DNA from: Puniceicoccales bacterium
Lineage (GTDB): Bacteria > Verrucomicrobiota > Verrucomicrobiia > Opitutales > LL51
Direction: 5' to 3'
Assembly: GCA_031276935.1 (NCBI GenBank)
Contig: JAISMD010000041.1
Span: 1 to 18,275 of the forward strand
Length of the DNA stretch: 18,275 bases
The position numbers and the translations under genes were made by a program. The notes under the pieces were generated by a model. The model did no database searches and was not told the origin of the DNA. It saw only the letters and a program-made list of their open reading frames with translations. This document shows positions 7,152 to 14,768 of this stretch, piece by piece; positions within the stretch are counted from its first letter, which is position 1, and each line of letters begins with the position of its first letter.

Positions 7152-7604
7152 TTGGATAAAAAATATATCGAGGAATTAATTGAAATTATGGACCGTTCCA
7201 ATCTCGCAGAGATTGAAATTGGCGACGGAAATACGAAAATTGTATTGCGGAAAAATACCCCACTTTTAGCGCCTACTTTTCCCCAGGTCTACGGGGTACA
7301 ACCTCAATTGCAAAGCCAAGTGGTACACGAAGAAGTCCCCGCTAAAGCGGCCCCAATCGAGAATTTTCACCTCATTAAATCGCCCATGGTGGGGACTTTC
7401 TACGCTTCATCTTCCCAGGGAGGTGAGCCCTTTGTGCGAATCGGTACGCGCGTCGAAAAAGATACCGCCATTTGCATTTTGGAGGCCATGAAGGTGATGA
7501 ATGAAATCCAATCGGATGTTTCGGGGATTGTGCATGAGATATTGGTTATGGATGGGCAACCAGTGGAATTCGGGCAGCCCCTATTTAAGATAGAAATTTG
7601 TTAA
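7152..7604 (+). CDS. accB: Biotin carboxyl carrier protein of acetyl-CoA carboxylase
   Basis: This protein carries the biotin that is carboxylated by AccC and then used to make malonyl-CoA. It has 150 aa, normal for AccB. The N-terminal helical part (MDKKYIEELIEIMDRSNLAE, then IEIGDGNTKIVLRK) is typical, and is followed by a P/A/Q-rich linker (about 36-70). The biotinyl domain is at 72-150, with the acceptor Lys114 in EAMKVMNEI (the usual form is EAMKMMNEI) and the SPMVGTFY strand. Translation starts at TTG 7152: a strong TTGGAGG (7138-7144) sits 7 bases upstream, and there is no nearby in-frame ATG. The stop codon abuts the accC ATG, so the two are translationally coupled. accA and accD are not in the window. 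Confidence 0.96.
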   Translation: MDKKYIEELIEIMDRSNLAEIEIGDGNTKIVLRKNTPLLAPTFPQVYGVQPQLQSQVVHEEVPAKAAPIENFHLIKSPMVGTFYASSSQGGEPFVRIGTRVEKDTAICILEAMKVMNEIQSDVSGIVHEILVMDGQPVEFGQPLFKIEIC

Positions 7605-8954
7605 ATGTTTGATAAAATCTTAATCGCGAATCGGGGAGAAATTGCGCTACGAATCATACGATCTTGCCGTGAGTTGGGCATCCGTACCTTAGCGGTTTAC
7701 TCGGAGGCGGATGAACAATCCCTGCACGTACACTTTGCCGATGAGGCGATTTGTATCGGTGCGGGACCGTCATCGGAGAGTTACCTACGGGCGGATCGTA
7801 TTTTCAGTGCAGCGGAGTTAGGTAATGTGGATGCCATACATCCCGGCTACGGATTTTTGTCGGAGAATGCGATGTTCGCGGAACAATGTTCCGATTGTAA
7901 AATTACCTTTATTGGACCCAAGCCGGAAGTCATTCGCCAGATGGGCGATAAGGCCTACGCAAAGGATATGGCTAAAAAGGCGAAGGTTCCCACGATTCCC
8001 GGCAGTGAAGGGGTGGTGGAGGGCGAGCATGAAGGCTTACGGATTGCGGAATCCATTGGTTTCCCCGTTATCATTAAAGCGGTGGCGGGAGGCGGAGGAA
8101 AGGGTATGCGTTTGGTATACAATTCCGTTGCCTTTGGGAAGGAATTTAATCTCGCCCGTACGGAAGCGGAGAAAAATTTTGGTAACGGTGGTGTTTACAT
8201 TGAAAAGTTCGTCGAAGATCCCCGGCATATCGAGGTCCAAATTATTGCCGATAAGCAAGGGAAAATCTTACACCTTGGGGAACGGGATTGCTCCATTCAG
8301 CGACGGTATCAGAAGGTGATCGAGGAAGCTCCTTCCCTATTTTTGGACAATAGTTTGCGGGAAAAAATGGGGGATGCGGCGGTACGCCTTGCCAAACAAT
8401 GCGGCTACGAAAACGCTGGTACCATTGAGTTTTTGGTCGATAAACAGGGTAATTTCTACTTCATGGAAATGAATACGCGTATCCAGGTGGAACACGGTGT
8501 GACGGAGGAGGCAACGGGGATCGACCTCGTCGATTTACAATTACGCATTGCTGCCGGGGAAAAGATTCCCTTTGATCAGAAAAACGTGAAATTCACAAAA
8601 CACGCCATCGAATGCCGTATCAATGCGGAGGATCCGGAACGCAATTTCGTACCCTGTCCCGGGGAAATTACACTGTATTACGCACCGGGCGGAAAGGGTA
8701 TTCGGGTGGATAGTCATGCCTACGGTGGCTATAGAATTCCCCAGTATTACGATAGCATGATCGGTAAACTAATTGTGGTCGGGGAAACCCGGGAAGCGGC
8801 CATTCAGAAAATGGGTCGGGCTCTAGAAGAGTACATTATCCACGGGATTTCAACCACCATACCCTTTACCAAAGCAATTATGTCGGATGCGGATTTTCGA
8901 GCGGGAAATGTGACAACGAAATTTATTGAGGAATTTATAAAGCGTACTAGCTAG
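7605..8954 (+). CDS. accC: Biotin carboxylase subunit of acetyl-CoA carboxylase
   Basis: This enzyme performs the ATP- and bicarbonate-dependent carboxylation of the biotin on AccB. It has 449 aa, the full family length. The N-terminal domain starts [16 protein letters not shown]. The ATP-grasp glycine loop is [12 protein letters not shown] (about 159-170). [19 protein letters not shown] and the metal-binding [11 protein letters not shown] follow, and NAEDP lies in the C-terminal domain. One oddity is [11 protein letters not shown] where most family members have VEHPVTE; the neighbouring catalytic Arg and Glu are kept, so activity is still expected. The ATG directly follows the accB stop codon. 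No strong terminator is obvious after the stop. Confidence 0.97.
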   Translation: MFDKILIANRGEIALRIIRSCRELGIRTLAVYSEADEQSLHVHFADEAICIGAGPSSESYLRADRIFSAAELGNVDAIHPGYGFLSENAMFAEQCSDCKITFIGPKPEVIRQMGDKAYAKDMAKKAKVPTIPGSEGVVEGEHEGLRIAESIGFPVIIKAVAGGGGKGMRLVYNSVAFGKEFNLARTEAEKNFGNGGVYIEKFVEDPRHIEVQIIADKQGKILHLGERDCSIQRRYQKVIEEAPSLFLDNSLREKMGDAAVRLAKQCGYENAGTIEFLVDKQGNFYFMEMNTRIQVEHGVTEEATGIDLVDLQLRIAAGEKIPFDQKNVKFTKHAIECRINAEDPERNFVPCPGEITLYYAPGGKGIRVDSHAYGGYRIPQYYDSMIGKLIVVGETREAAIQKMGRALEEYIIHGISTTIPFTKAIMSDADFRAGNVTTKFIEEFIKRTS

Positions 8955-9097
8955 GAACGGAATTTTGGATTCACGCAACATTCGTAGTGGGTACATTTCC
9001 CTATGAGATCCTGCTATTATTCCCGCGGGATTCTTCTGGGGAAAGTATATTTTTTGCCTTGACTTAATTTTGTGTAAAAATACGTCCCGAAGACCGT

Positions 9098-10009
9098 ATG
9101 GATAGAAAAAAATTGTTCAGAAATGTTGTTTTAATGGGTTGGCTGTTGGGGCATTTTGTAACTGCCGAGGCGTATCTTCGAGATCCGGAAGAAATAAGTG
9201 ATTCTTTGTTTAGGAGCATTAGCACGAAAAGTCTGAAGGAATATTTGGACGAAGGTGGCGATGCTAATGAAAGTATATTTAAAACTCCGCTATTGATTTG
9301 TGCCGTAAACCATGGACGCTATGATTTAGTACGATTTTTACTGGAACGGAAAGTTGATCCCAATGTGGTTGGTGATCAGAGGAGGGATACGCCATTGGGC
9401 GATGCGGTGAGGAAAGGTGACTACAAAATCGTCAGATTACTGCTAAGATATGGAGCCGATCCCAATAAAGAAAGCGGGTTGTATACGCCGCTAGTTCACG
9501 CCGTGCACCATTGCTGTTGGGGGAAATTGAGGGCCGGCTTGGCGATTATAGAATTATTATTGGAAAATGGTGCTGATCCTAATCCGGATCCGGAACGGAC
9601 TTTTGAATTACCTTTACATGCAGCTGCCTGTGGTGGTGCCAGTTTAGAAGTATTCAAGACGTTGATCGATGGAGGAGCCGATATGGAAGGGAAAAATAGA
9701 GATGGAGATACGCCTCTACATGAAGCCGCATGGAATGGGAATTGCCTCCAAGTCCAAGAATTGATTGATGGAAGGGTCGATGTCAATGCACCCAATAAAC
9801 ACGGGGAAACGCCCTTGGATTATGCTTTTTCCGGGAGAAATAGAATAAACAAAGAAATACATGAAAAAGGCTTTCGAAGTCCCCTGCTAAAAGCTTGGGT
9901 GCAACGGGAATATACGGCCACTATAAGCTATTTACGTTCCAAGGGTGCACGGGTAGGAAGTAATAGCGAAAGTGAAGATAGTAGCGAAAGTGAAACCAAA
10001 AGAAAGTAA
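9098..10009 (+). CDS. Exported ankyrin-repeat protein (303 aa)
   Basis: The N-terminus (KKLFRNVVLMGWLLGHFVTAEA) is a signal peptide with predicted cleavage after AEA (residue 25), so the protein is exported. Residues about 38-245 form roughly six ankyrin repeats. The clearest contain TPLGDAVRKGDYKIVRLLL, RYGADPN, LPLHAAACGG, DTPLHEAAWNG and ETPLDYAF. The C-terminus ends in a polar S/E repeat (SESEDSSESE) and a basic tail. Ankyrin repeats bind proteins; no catalytic domain is visible. TTGACT at 9059-9064 resembles a -35 box, but no good -10 is at the right spacing. No clear Shine-Dalgarno precedes ATG 9098. Transcribed alone, between accC and a convergent gene. It could interact with host or envelope proteins, but this is inference. 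Confidence 0.85.
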   Translation: MDRKKLFRNVVLMGWLLGHFVTAEAYLRDPEEISDSLFRSISTKSLKEYLDEGGDANESIFKTPLLICAVNHGRYDLVRFLLERKVDPNVVGDQRRDTPLGDAVRKGDYKIVRLLLRYGADPNKESGLYTPLVHAVHHCCWGKLRAGLAIIELLLENGADPNPDPERTFELPLHAAACGGASLEVFKTLIDGGADMEGKNRDGDTPLHEAAWNGNCLQVQELIDGRVDVNAPNKHGETPLDYAFSGRNRINKEIHEKGFRSPLLKAWVQREYTATISYLRSKGARVGSNSESEDSSESETKRK

Positions 10010-10138
10010 GGGCTAAGTAATTTTTATCGCAGATACAACCGGGGCCGTATCAATAAATATTTTCCAGAAGATTCTAAATCGGTGGCTTTTTGTGAACTTT
10101 GGAAAGTTTTTTGAGCCATTGTATATCAAAAATTTTAC

Positions 10139-10654
10139 TCAACGAGCGGAAGGTTTCCAGGGCGTCAAACGGGGAATCCAACGGGGAACATTGTGCCTAT
10201 ATTCTGTGTAGGATTGCCCAAAGCGTTGCTCCAGATCCTTTTCTTCGCAGAGGGGAAGATAGACCAAATTTATCGACAAAAATACGGCTAACCAAATCCA
10301 TAATGCCCACGAACCCAGACATAGACATTCGCCAATTTGCATAATAAATACACTGGTCAACATAGGATTTCTCACGTGGGCATAGGGGCCGATGATGACT
10401 AAATTCGGGGGAGGATTCCATGGAGCGGGAGTTCCCTTTCCTTTGCGGGCAAAGAGGGACATGGTCCAAGCGGCCAGCAACAATCCGATTAATAATAAAA
10501 TAATACCCGTAGTTACCTGGGGCAAACCGATTAATTGTCGACCATAATTCGTGCAATAAAGAAGGATTAGCGGAATAATGACAAGCACATTGAGCGGGAG
10601 AATAATGATGGCTTTGAGCCATTCGAAAACCGTATTCATTTTTGCTGTTTTCAT
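10139..10654 (-). CDS. Isoprenylcysteine carboxyl methyltransferase-like membrane protein
   Basis: This is an integral membrane protein of the ICMT/PEMT-like methyltransferase family, probably SAM-dependent with an unknown lipid or protein substrate. With the start at ATG 10654 it has 171 aa. Hydrophobic segments lie at about 14-33, 47-66 and 98-135. The family signature is GPYAHVRNPM (about 89-98), followed after the last membrane segment by EEKDLEQRFGQSYTEYRHNV (about 137-156). The open frame reaches 10774. However, a consensus promoter lies inside that extension (10682-10710), so the longer N-terminus (with RCCVYILVSK) is unlikely to be translated. ATG 10639 is another possible start. Convergent with the ankyrin gene, divergent from lepA. 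Confidence 0.8.
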   Translation of the reverse strand: MKTAKMNTVFEWLKAIIILPLNVLVIIPLILLYCTNYGRQLIGLPQVTTGIILLLIGLLLAAWTMSLFARKGKGTPAPWNPPPNLVIIGPYAHVRNPMLTSVFIMQIGECLCLGSWALWIWLAVFLSINLVYLPLCEEKDLEQRFGQSYTEYRHNVPRWIPRLTPWKPSAR

Positions 10655-10680
10655 TTTCGATACCAAAATATAGACACAGC

Positions 10681-10696
10681 ACCTATAAAAATAGGT
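10681..10696. repeat. Inverted repeat over the -10 box (possible operator)
   Basis: ACCTAT and ATAGGT form perfect 6-base arms separated by AAAA, overlapping the -10 of the promoter at 10682-10710. The position fits an operator for a dimeric repressor, but no regulator gene is adjacent. Confidence 0.4.
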
Positions 10697-10710
10697 AAAG
10701 GTTATGTCAA
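10682..10710 (-). promoter_or_regulatory. Sigma70 promoter of the ICMT-like gene
   Basis: On the minus strand there is a perfect -35 TTGACA (10710-10705), a 17-base spacer and the -10 TATAGG (10687-10682). The first in-frame ATG downstream is at 10654. An inverted repeat ACCTAT-AAAA-ATAGGT (10681-10696) covers the -10 box. Confidence 0.65.
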
Positions 10711-10778
10711 GTCTTTGCCGAATGCGGCTTAAATTTTTCCATATTTTTCGCGAAAATTTCAAGGGTATGTCCATATTT

Positions 10779-10809
10779 CTCCGCCCTTTAGCATTGCTAA
10801 GCGGGGAGG
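10779..10809 (+). promoter_or_regulatory. Leader hairpin upstream of lepA
   Basis: TTTAGC-ATT-GCTAAG (10787-10801) forms the core. Flanking CTCCG and CGGGG can extend it across a CCC bulge. The 3' arm holds GGGGAGG (10803-10809), a strong anti-16S match that is 18 bases from the lepA ATG, too far for normal initiation. It may be a structured leader. Confidence 0.3.
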
Positions 10810-10827
10810 TCTCGTCATTTTAGGCCT

Positions 10828-12630
10828 ATGAATTCACTGGATAGGATTCGCAACTTTTGTATCATCGCCCACATCGACCACGGCAAAACGACCTTGTCCG
10901 ATCGTCTTTTGGAATTTACCCATACGGTTCAGAAGCGTAAGATGCAGGATCAGTTATTGGATTCGATGGATTTGGAGCGGGAGCGTGGGATTACGATCAA
11001 GTGTCATCCGGTTTCGATGAAATTAAAGCGTCCGAATGGGGAGGAATTTTTACTCAATTTAATCGATACGCCGGGCCATGTGGATTTTTCCTACGAGGTT
11101 TCGCGGAGCATAGCCGCCTGTGAAGGGGCACTATTATTGATCGACGCTTCCCAGGGTATCGAGGCTCAAACGGTTGCCAATGCGAATCTGGCCATCGGAC
11201 AAAAGATGGTGATTATTCCGGTGTTGAACAAGATCGATTTACAGAGTGCGCAACCGGATGTCGTACTGACGCAGTTGGAGGATGTTTTAGCCATACCGCG
11301 GGAGGAGGCGTTGCGGGCGAGTGCGAAGTCAGGTGTGGGTATCGAGGAAATTTTGAACGCCGTGGTGGAACGCATTCCGCAACCGCGTTGGGCGGATTAT
11401 CCCCAGACCCGTTGTCTCGTTTTCGACTCCGTATTTGACGCCTATCAGGGTGTGATTTGCTACATTCGTGTCTTTTCCGGCGAGGTAAGGACCGGCGATG
11501 AAATGTTTCTCATGGGAACGGAGCAGCGTATCCAAATTAAGGATGTGGGTATCTTTTCGCCGCAGATGGTTTCGACGGGTATACTGGGAGTGGGACAGGT
11601 TGGTTTTGTCGTGACCAATATTAAAAATGTGGCGGAGATTAAGATCGGCGATACCATTACCCATTTTGCCGCTCCAGCGAAGGAAATGCTACCGGGTTAT
11701 AAGGAGGTACGCCCCATGGTTTTCAGCGGTATTTATCCGATTGATACGCCGGATTACGAGAAATTAAAGGCAGCTTTAGCTCGGTTACAGTTGAACGATT
11801 CGGCCTTGGTTTACCAATCGGAGAACTCGACGGCGTTAGGCTTTGGTTTTCGCTGTGGTTTTTTGGGATTATTGCACATGGAGATTGTACAGGAACGGAT
11901 TCGTCGGGAGTACGACCTCGATGTCATTTCCACCTACCCCAGTGTGGTATACAGGGTCATGAAAACCGATGGCGTGGAATTATTGGTGGATAATCCTCTC
12001 CATTTACCGGAACCCTCCTCCATTGACTACATCCAGGAACCGATGATTCGGGCGATGATTCATATTCCCAACGATTCCATCGGCGACATGTTGATGCTCA
12101 TTTCCGAGAAGCGGGGGACGTGTTTACGGACGGATACAGTGGATCAGCAACGGGTTATGCTGTGTTGCGAATTGCCATTGAATGAGGTTTTAGTGGATTT
12201 CAACGACCGTTTGAAGAGTATCACCAAGGGTTATGGTTCCATGGACTACGAGTTAGGGGAATACCGGACATCGAATTTAGTGAAGATGGATTTACTGGTC
12301 AACGGGGAAGCGATCGATGCCTTTTCGCTGATTGTACATCGGGATAAGGCGGTAGCTAAGGGCCGGGAATTATGTCAGAAGCTGAAGGAAATTTTACCAC
12401 GACAGCTCTTTGCCATAGCGATTCAGGCGGCGATTGGGAGTACGATCATTGCCCGGGAGACGTTGAGTGCGTTGCGGAAGGATGTGACGGCGAAATGCTA
12501 TGGCGGAGACATTACGCGGAAACGTAAACTCCTCGAAAAACAAAAGGAGGGCAAGAAAAAAATGAAACAAATCGGGAAAATTGCAATTCCGCAGGATGCG
12601 TTCATTAAAATCTTAAAATCTTCCACATAG
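10828..12630 (+). CDS. lepA: Elongation factor 4 (LepA), translational GTPase
   Basis: This ribosome-associated GTPase back-translocates or remodels stalled ribosomes. It has 600 aa, the family's length. G1 is AHIDHGKTT (14-22). The switch region is ERERGITIK. G3 is DTPGH (80-84), G4 is NKID (134-137) and G5 is SAKSG. The EF-G-like domains follow, with no EF-G domain IV. The LepA-specific C-terminal domain ends in the lysine-rich segment KRKLLEKQKEGKKKMKQIGK near residues 570-590. The start at ATG 10828 gives the typical LDRIRNFCIIAHIDHGK N-terminus; only a weak AGG precedes it. surE follows after 47 bases on the same strand. Confidence 0.97.
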   Translation: MNSLDRIRNFCIIAHIDHGKTTLSDRLLEFTHTVQKRKMQDQLLDSMDLERERGITIKCHPVSMKLKRPNGEEFLLNLIDTPGHVDFSYEVSRSIAACEGALLLIDASQGIEAQTVANANLAIGQKMVIIPVLNKIDLQSAQPDVVLTQLEDVLAIPREEALRASAKSGVGIEEILNAVVERIPQPRWADYPQTRCLVFDSVFDAYQGVICYIRVFSGEVRTGDEMFLMGTEQRIQIKDVGIFSPQMVSTGILGVGQVGFVVTNIKNVAEIKIGDTITHFAAPAKEMLPGYKEVRPMVFSGIYPIDTPDYEKLKAALARLQLNDSALVYQSENSTALGFGFRCGFLGLLHMEIVQERIRREYDLDVISTYPSVVYRVMKTDGVELLVDNPLHLPEPSSIDYIQEPMIRAMIHIPNDSIGDMLMLISEKRGTCLRTDTVDQQRVMLCCELPLNEVLVDFNDRLKSITKGYGSMDYELGEYRTSNLVKMDLLVNGEAIDAFSLIVHRDKAVAKGRELCQKLKEILPRQLFAIAIQAAIGSTIIARETLSALRKDVTAKCYGGDITRKRKLLEKQKEGKKKMKQIGKIAIPQDAFIKILKSST

Positions 12631-12677
12631 AATAATCTGAACTTGAATTTTCTTTCAAACCCTTCATAGTCGGAGCC

Positions 12678-13466
12678 ATGAGAGTCCTTCTGACGAATGA
12701 CGATAGTATTCATTCAGCGGCGTTACAACGTCTCGTACGTGCCCTCGTAACGGAACATTGGGAAGTCTACGTTGCCGCACCGGATAGTGAAAAAAGCGGG
12801 GTAGGGTGTGGATGTAGTCTGACGAAGGGAATTAGAATTGAGACCTTTGAAGGATTGGATTGTCCGGCATGGGCCATAGGAGGAACGCCATTGGATTGCG
12901 TCAATTTAGCGTTTTCCCATTTGTTGGAGGGAAAAATCCCCGACGTTGTTATTTCCGGTATCAATTGGGGTGTCAACACATCCATTCCGATGATTTTTTG
13001 TTCCGGGACCGTTGGAGGAGCCATAGAAGGTGCGACATTCGGGGTACCTTCCATTGCGGTTTCCCAGTGTCTTCCCGGACAGGAGGGGCGTTACATCCAG
13101 AAAAAAATTAATTTCCTTGCCCACGAAGGTCTCATGCGCAGCATCGACGCTGCGGTGGAACGCACCGTACTCTACGCCGAAGAAATTGGAAAAACTTCGG
13201 AAAATGTGGTACACAATATCAACTTCCCCTATCCGATGACGTCCCAAACGGAAAAGGAAATGACACGGCTAAGCAATATTATGCACGGGAAAGGAGCACT
13301 TTACCCGCTCCACGGTTCCCTCTACGAAAAGGAGGGGGAGGAATATGTTTTTGCCGTTGAACAGGATCTCGATACTTCGATAACTCCACTCCCCGGTACG
13401 GATATCGATGCGCTGATGCGAGGTAAGGTCAGCCATACGGTCGTCGATCTACGCCGTTTATGTTAG
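12678..13466 (+). CDS. surE: 5'/3'-nucleotidase SurE
   Basis: This is a metal-dependent phosphatase acting on nucleoside monophosphates, linked to stationary-phase survival. It has 262 aa, normal length. The metal ligands are visible: Asp8-Asp9 in LLTNDDS, Ser40 in PDSEKSGVG and Asn96 in ISGINWGVN. The SGTVGGAIEG and PSIAVS motifs are also typical. Two positions differ from the common form: NDDS where NDDG is usual, and DSEKSG where DRNQSG is common. The start ATG 12678 has only GGAG two bases upstream, an unusually tight spacing, so initiation may depend on coupling to lepA. Same strand as lepA and rho; probably one transcription unit. Confidence 0.95.
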   Translation: MRVLLTNDDSIHSAALQRLVRALVTEHWEVYVAAPDSEKSGVGCGCSLTKGIRIETFEGLDCPAWAIGGTPLDCVNLAFSHLLEGKIPDVVISGINWGVNTSIPMIFCSGTVGGAIEGATFGVPSIAVSQCLPGQEGRYIQKKINFLAHEGLMRSIDAAVERTVLYAEEIGKTSENVVHNINFPYPMTSQTEKEMTRLSNIMHGKGALYPLHGSLYEKEGEEYVFAVEQDLDTSITPLPGTDIDALMRGKVSHTVVDLRRLC

Positions 13467-13475
13467 AGCCGTTCT

Positions 13476-13544
13476 ATGTCAGGAAGAGCATATATAAAGG
13501 AAAGCAATTTAAAAGGAAGCAATTCGTTGGAGAATTTTGGCTAA
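13476..13544 (+). CDS. Possible 22-residue leader peptide upstream of rho
   Basis: A short frame (MSGRAYIKESNLKGSNSLEN and two more residues) begins 10 bases after the surE stop and ends 25 bases before the rho ATG. Its Shine-Dalgarno (AGAG) is weak. E. coli rho is preceded by a leader peptide gene (rhoL), so a leader here is plausible, but coding is not shown. Confidence 0.2.
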   Translation: MSGRAYIKESNLKGSNSLENFG

Positions 13545-13562
13545 AAAAAATTAGTTTTGGCT
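13496..13562 (+). repeat. Two short tandem direct repeats in the rho leader
   Basis: AAAGGAAAGCAATT (13496-13509) is repeated as AAAGGAAGCAATT (13512-13524), and TTTTGGCT occurs at 13535-13542 and 13555-13562. The whole leader is purine-rich and poor in GC. It could be a Rho-responsive or ribosome-binding control region. Confidence 0.5.
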
Positions 13563-13569
13563 GAGGAAA

Positions 13570-14751
13570 ATGAGTGAACATCGGGAAAGAAGTAGGCGTA
13601 TCAATGAACGCTATAAGAATGTGGATCCCGACCAACAGGTCGCGGTTTCCGGTATTTTGGAGATCGACGGTACGGGTAAGTTCGGTCACATTATTAATCT
13701 ACGCTACTTGGGTAAGGTACAGCGGGAGGATCCCTATGTACCGAGGGATTTACTGATACACCATCGCCTTCGTCGGGGGATGATGATTGAGGGGAAAATG
13801 TTGGAGCGCAGTGACTACCCCAACCCACGGGTTACGGAAATCGATCGCATCGACGGTTTAGGAGTAACCCAACGGATGGGATTGGCGAAATTTGAAGAGC
13901 GTACTTCCCTCGCACCGGATCAATTTTTACCCATAGAAGTGGAAGACGGACGGTTAACCAATCGCATCATTGATTTATTTACCCCCATAGGGAAGGGGCA
14001 GCGGGGACTTATTGTGGCGCCACCGAAGGCAGGTAAGACGACCATTCTCCACGATATCGCTCTAGGTATCAAGGAAAACCACCGGGATTCCCATTTAATC
14101 GTATTACTTGTGGATGAGCGTTCGGAGGAGGTGACCGATTTCCGTTACACGGTGGATGCGGAACTCTTTGCTTCATCCAATGACGAGGATCGGTTAACGC
14201 AGATTCAGGTGGCGGAATTAGCCATCGAACGGGCAAAGCGACTCGTGGAAACGGGAAAGGACGTCGTTATTTTACTCGATTCCATTACCCGTTTAGCGCG
14301 GGCATACAATCGACAATTTTCCAGTGGACGGACGATGTCCGGAGGCGTTGACGTCAAGGCATTGGAACATCCCCGTATGTTATTTTCTGCGGCACGGAAT
14401 TTGGAAGGTTCCGGTAGTCTAACGATTTTGGCGACGGCGCTCATAGGAACGGGGAGTCGCATGGATGATCTCATTTTTCAAGAATTTAAAGGCACGGGCA
14501 ACATGGAAATCGTACTCGATAAAAAGACTGCGGATATGCGTATTTATCCGGCCATCGATGTCCAAGCTTCCGGGACGCGCAAGGAAGAATTACTGCTACC
14601 ACGGAATTACTTAGAGGGGGTACATTTTTTCCGTCGAGCGCTAAATGGACTCAAGGTTGAGGAGGCGGCCGATACGCTTATTACACGTATGAAAAAGACG
14701 AAAAACAATAAAGAATTCTTGATTTTGTTGCAAACGACATTAAGCCATTAG
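13570..14751 (+). CDS. rho: Transcription termination factor Rho, short N-terminus
   Basis: Rho is a hexameric RNA-dependent ATPase that ends transcription. The protein has 393 aa, against 419 in E. coli. Walker A is APPKAGKTT (150-158). DERSEE (182-187) matches the DERPEE region, Walker B is VVILLD (232-237), and the Q-loop is SGRTMSGGVD (252-261, SGKVLTGGVD in E. coli). EFKGTGNMEIVLD and SGTRKEELL are well conserved. The N-terminal helical bundle of about 45 residues is missing; only a short basic tail (HRERSRRINERYK) precedes the RNA-binding OB fold. A stop codon (TAG 13552-13554) sits six codons upstream in frame, so this is not a mis-called start. The primary-site GFGFLR motif reads KFGHIINLR. 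GAGG (13563-13566) lies 3 bases from the ATG. Confidence 0.96.
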   Translation: MSEHRERSRRINERYKNVDPDQQVAVSGILEIDGTGKFGHIINLRYLGKVQREDPYVPRDLLIHHRLRRGMMIEGKMLERSDYPNPRVTEIDRIDGLGVTQRMGLAKFEERTSLAPDQFLPIEVEDGRLTNRIIDLFTPIGKGQRGLIVAPPKAGKTTILHDIALGIKENHRDSHLIVLLVDERSEEVTDFRYTVDAELFASSNDEDRLTQIQVAELAIERAKRLVETGKDVVILLDSITRLARAYNRQFSSGRTMSGGVDVKALEHPRMLFSAARNLEGSGSLTILATALIGTGSRMDDLIFQEFKGTGNMEIVLDKKTADMRIYPAIDVQASGTRKEELLLPRNYLEGVHFFRRALNGLKVEEAADTLITRMKKTKNNKEFLILLQTTLSH

Positions 14752-14768
14752 ATCAGGTTAGCAAGAGG

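Noticed and set aside
9021..9030. Palindrome TCCCGCGGGA downstream of accC as a terminator or operator
   Set aside because: Only 10 bases with no loop and no adjacent T-run; not enough to call.
10032..10051. GATAC/GTATC hairpin after the ankyrin gene as a terminator
   Set aside because: The stem is only 5 bp with a 10-base loop and no T-run follows.
12767..13247. Overlapping frames in surE
   Set aside because: They are shadows of a clear SurE coding sequence.
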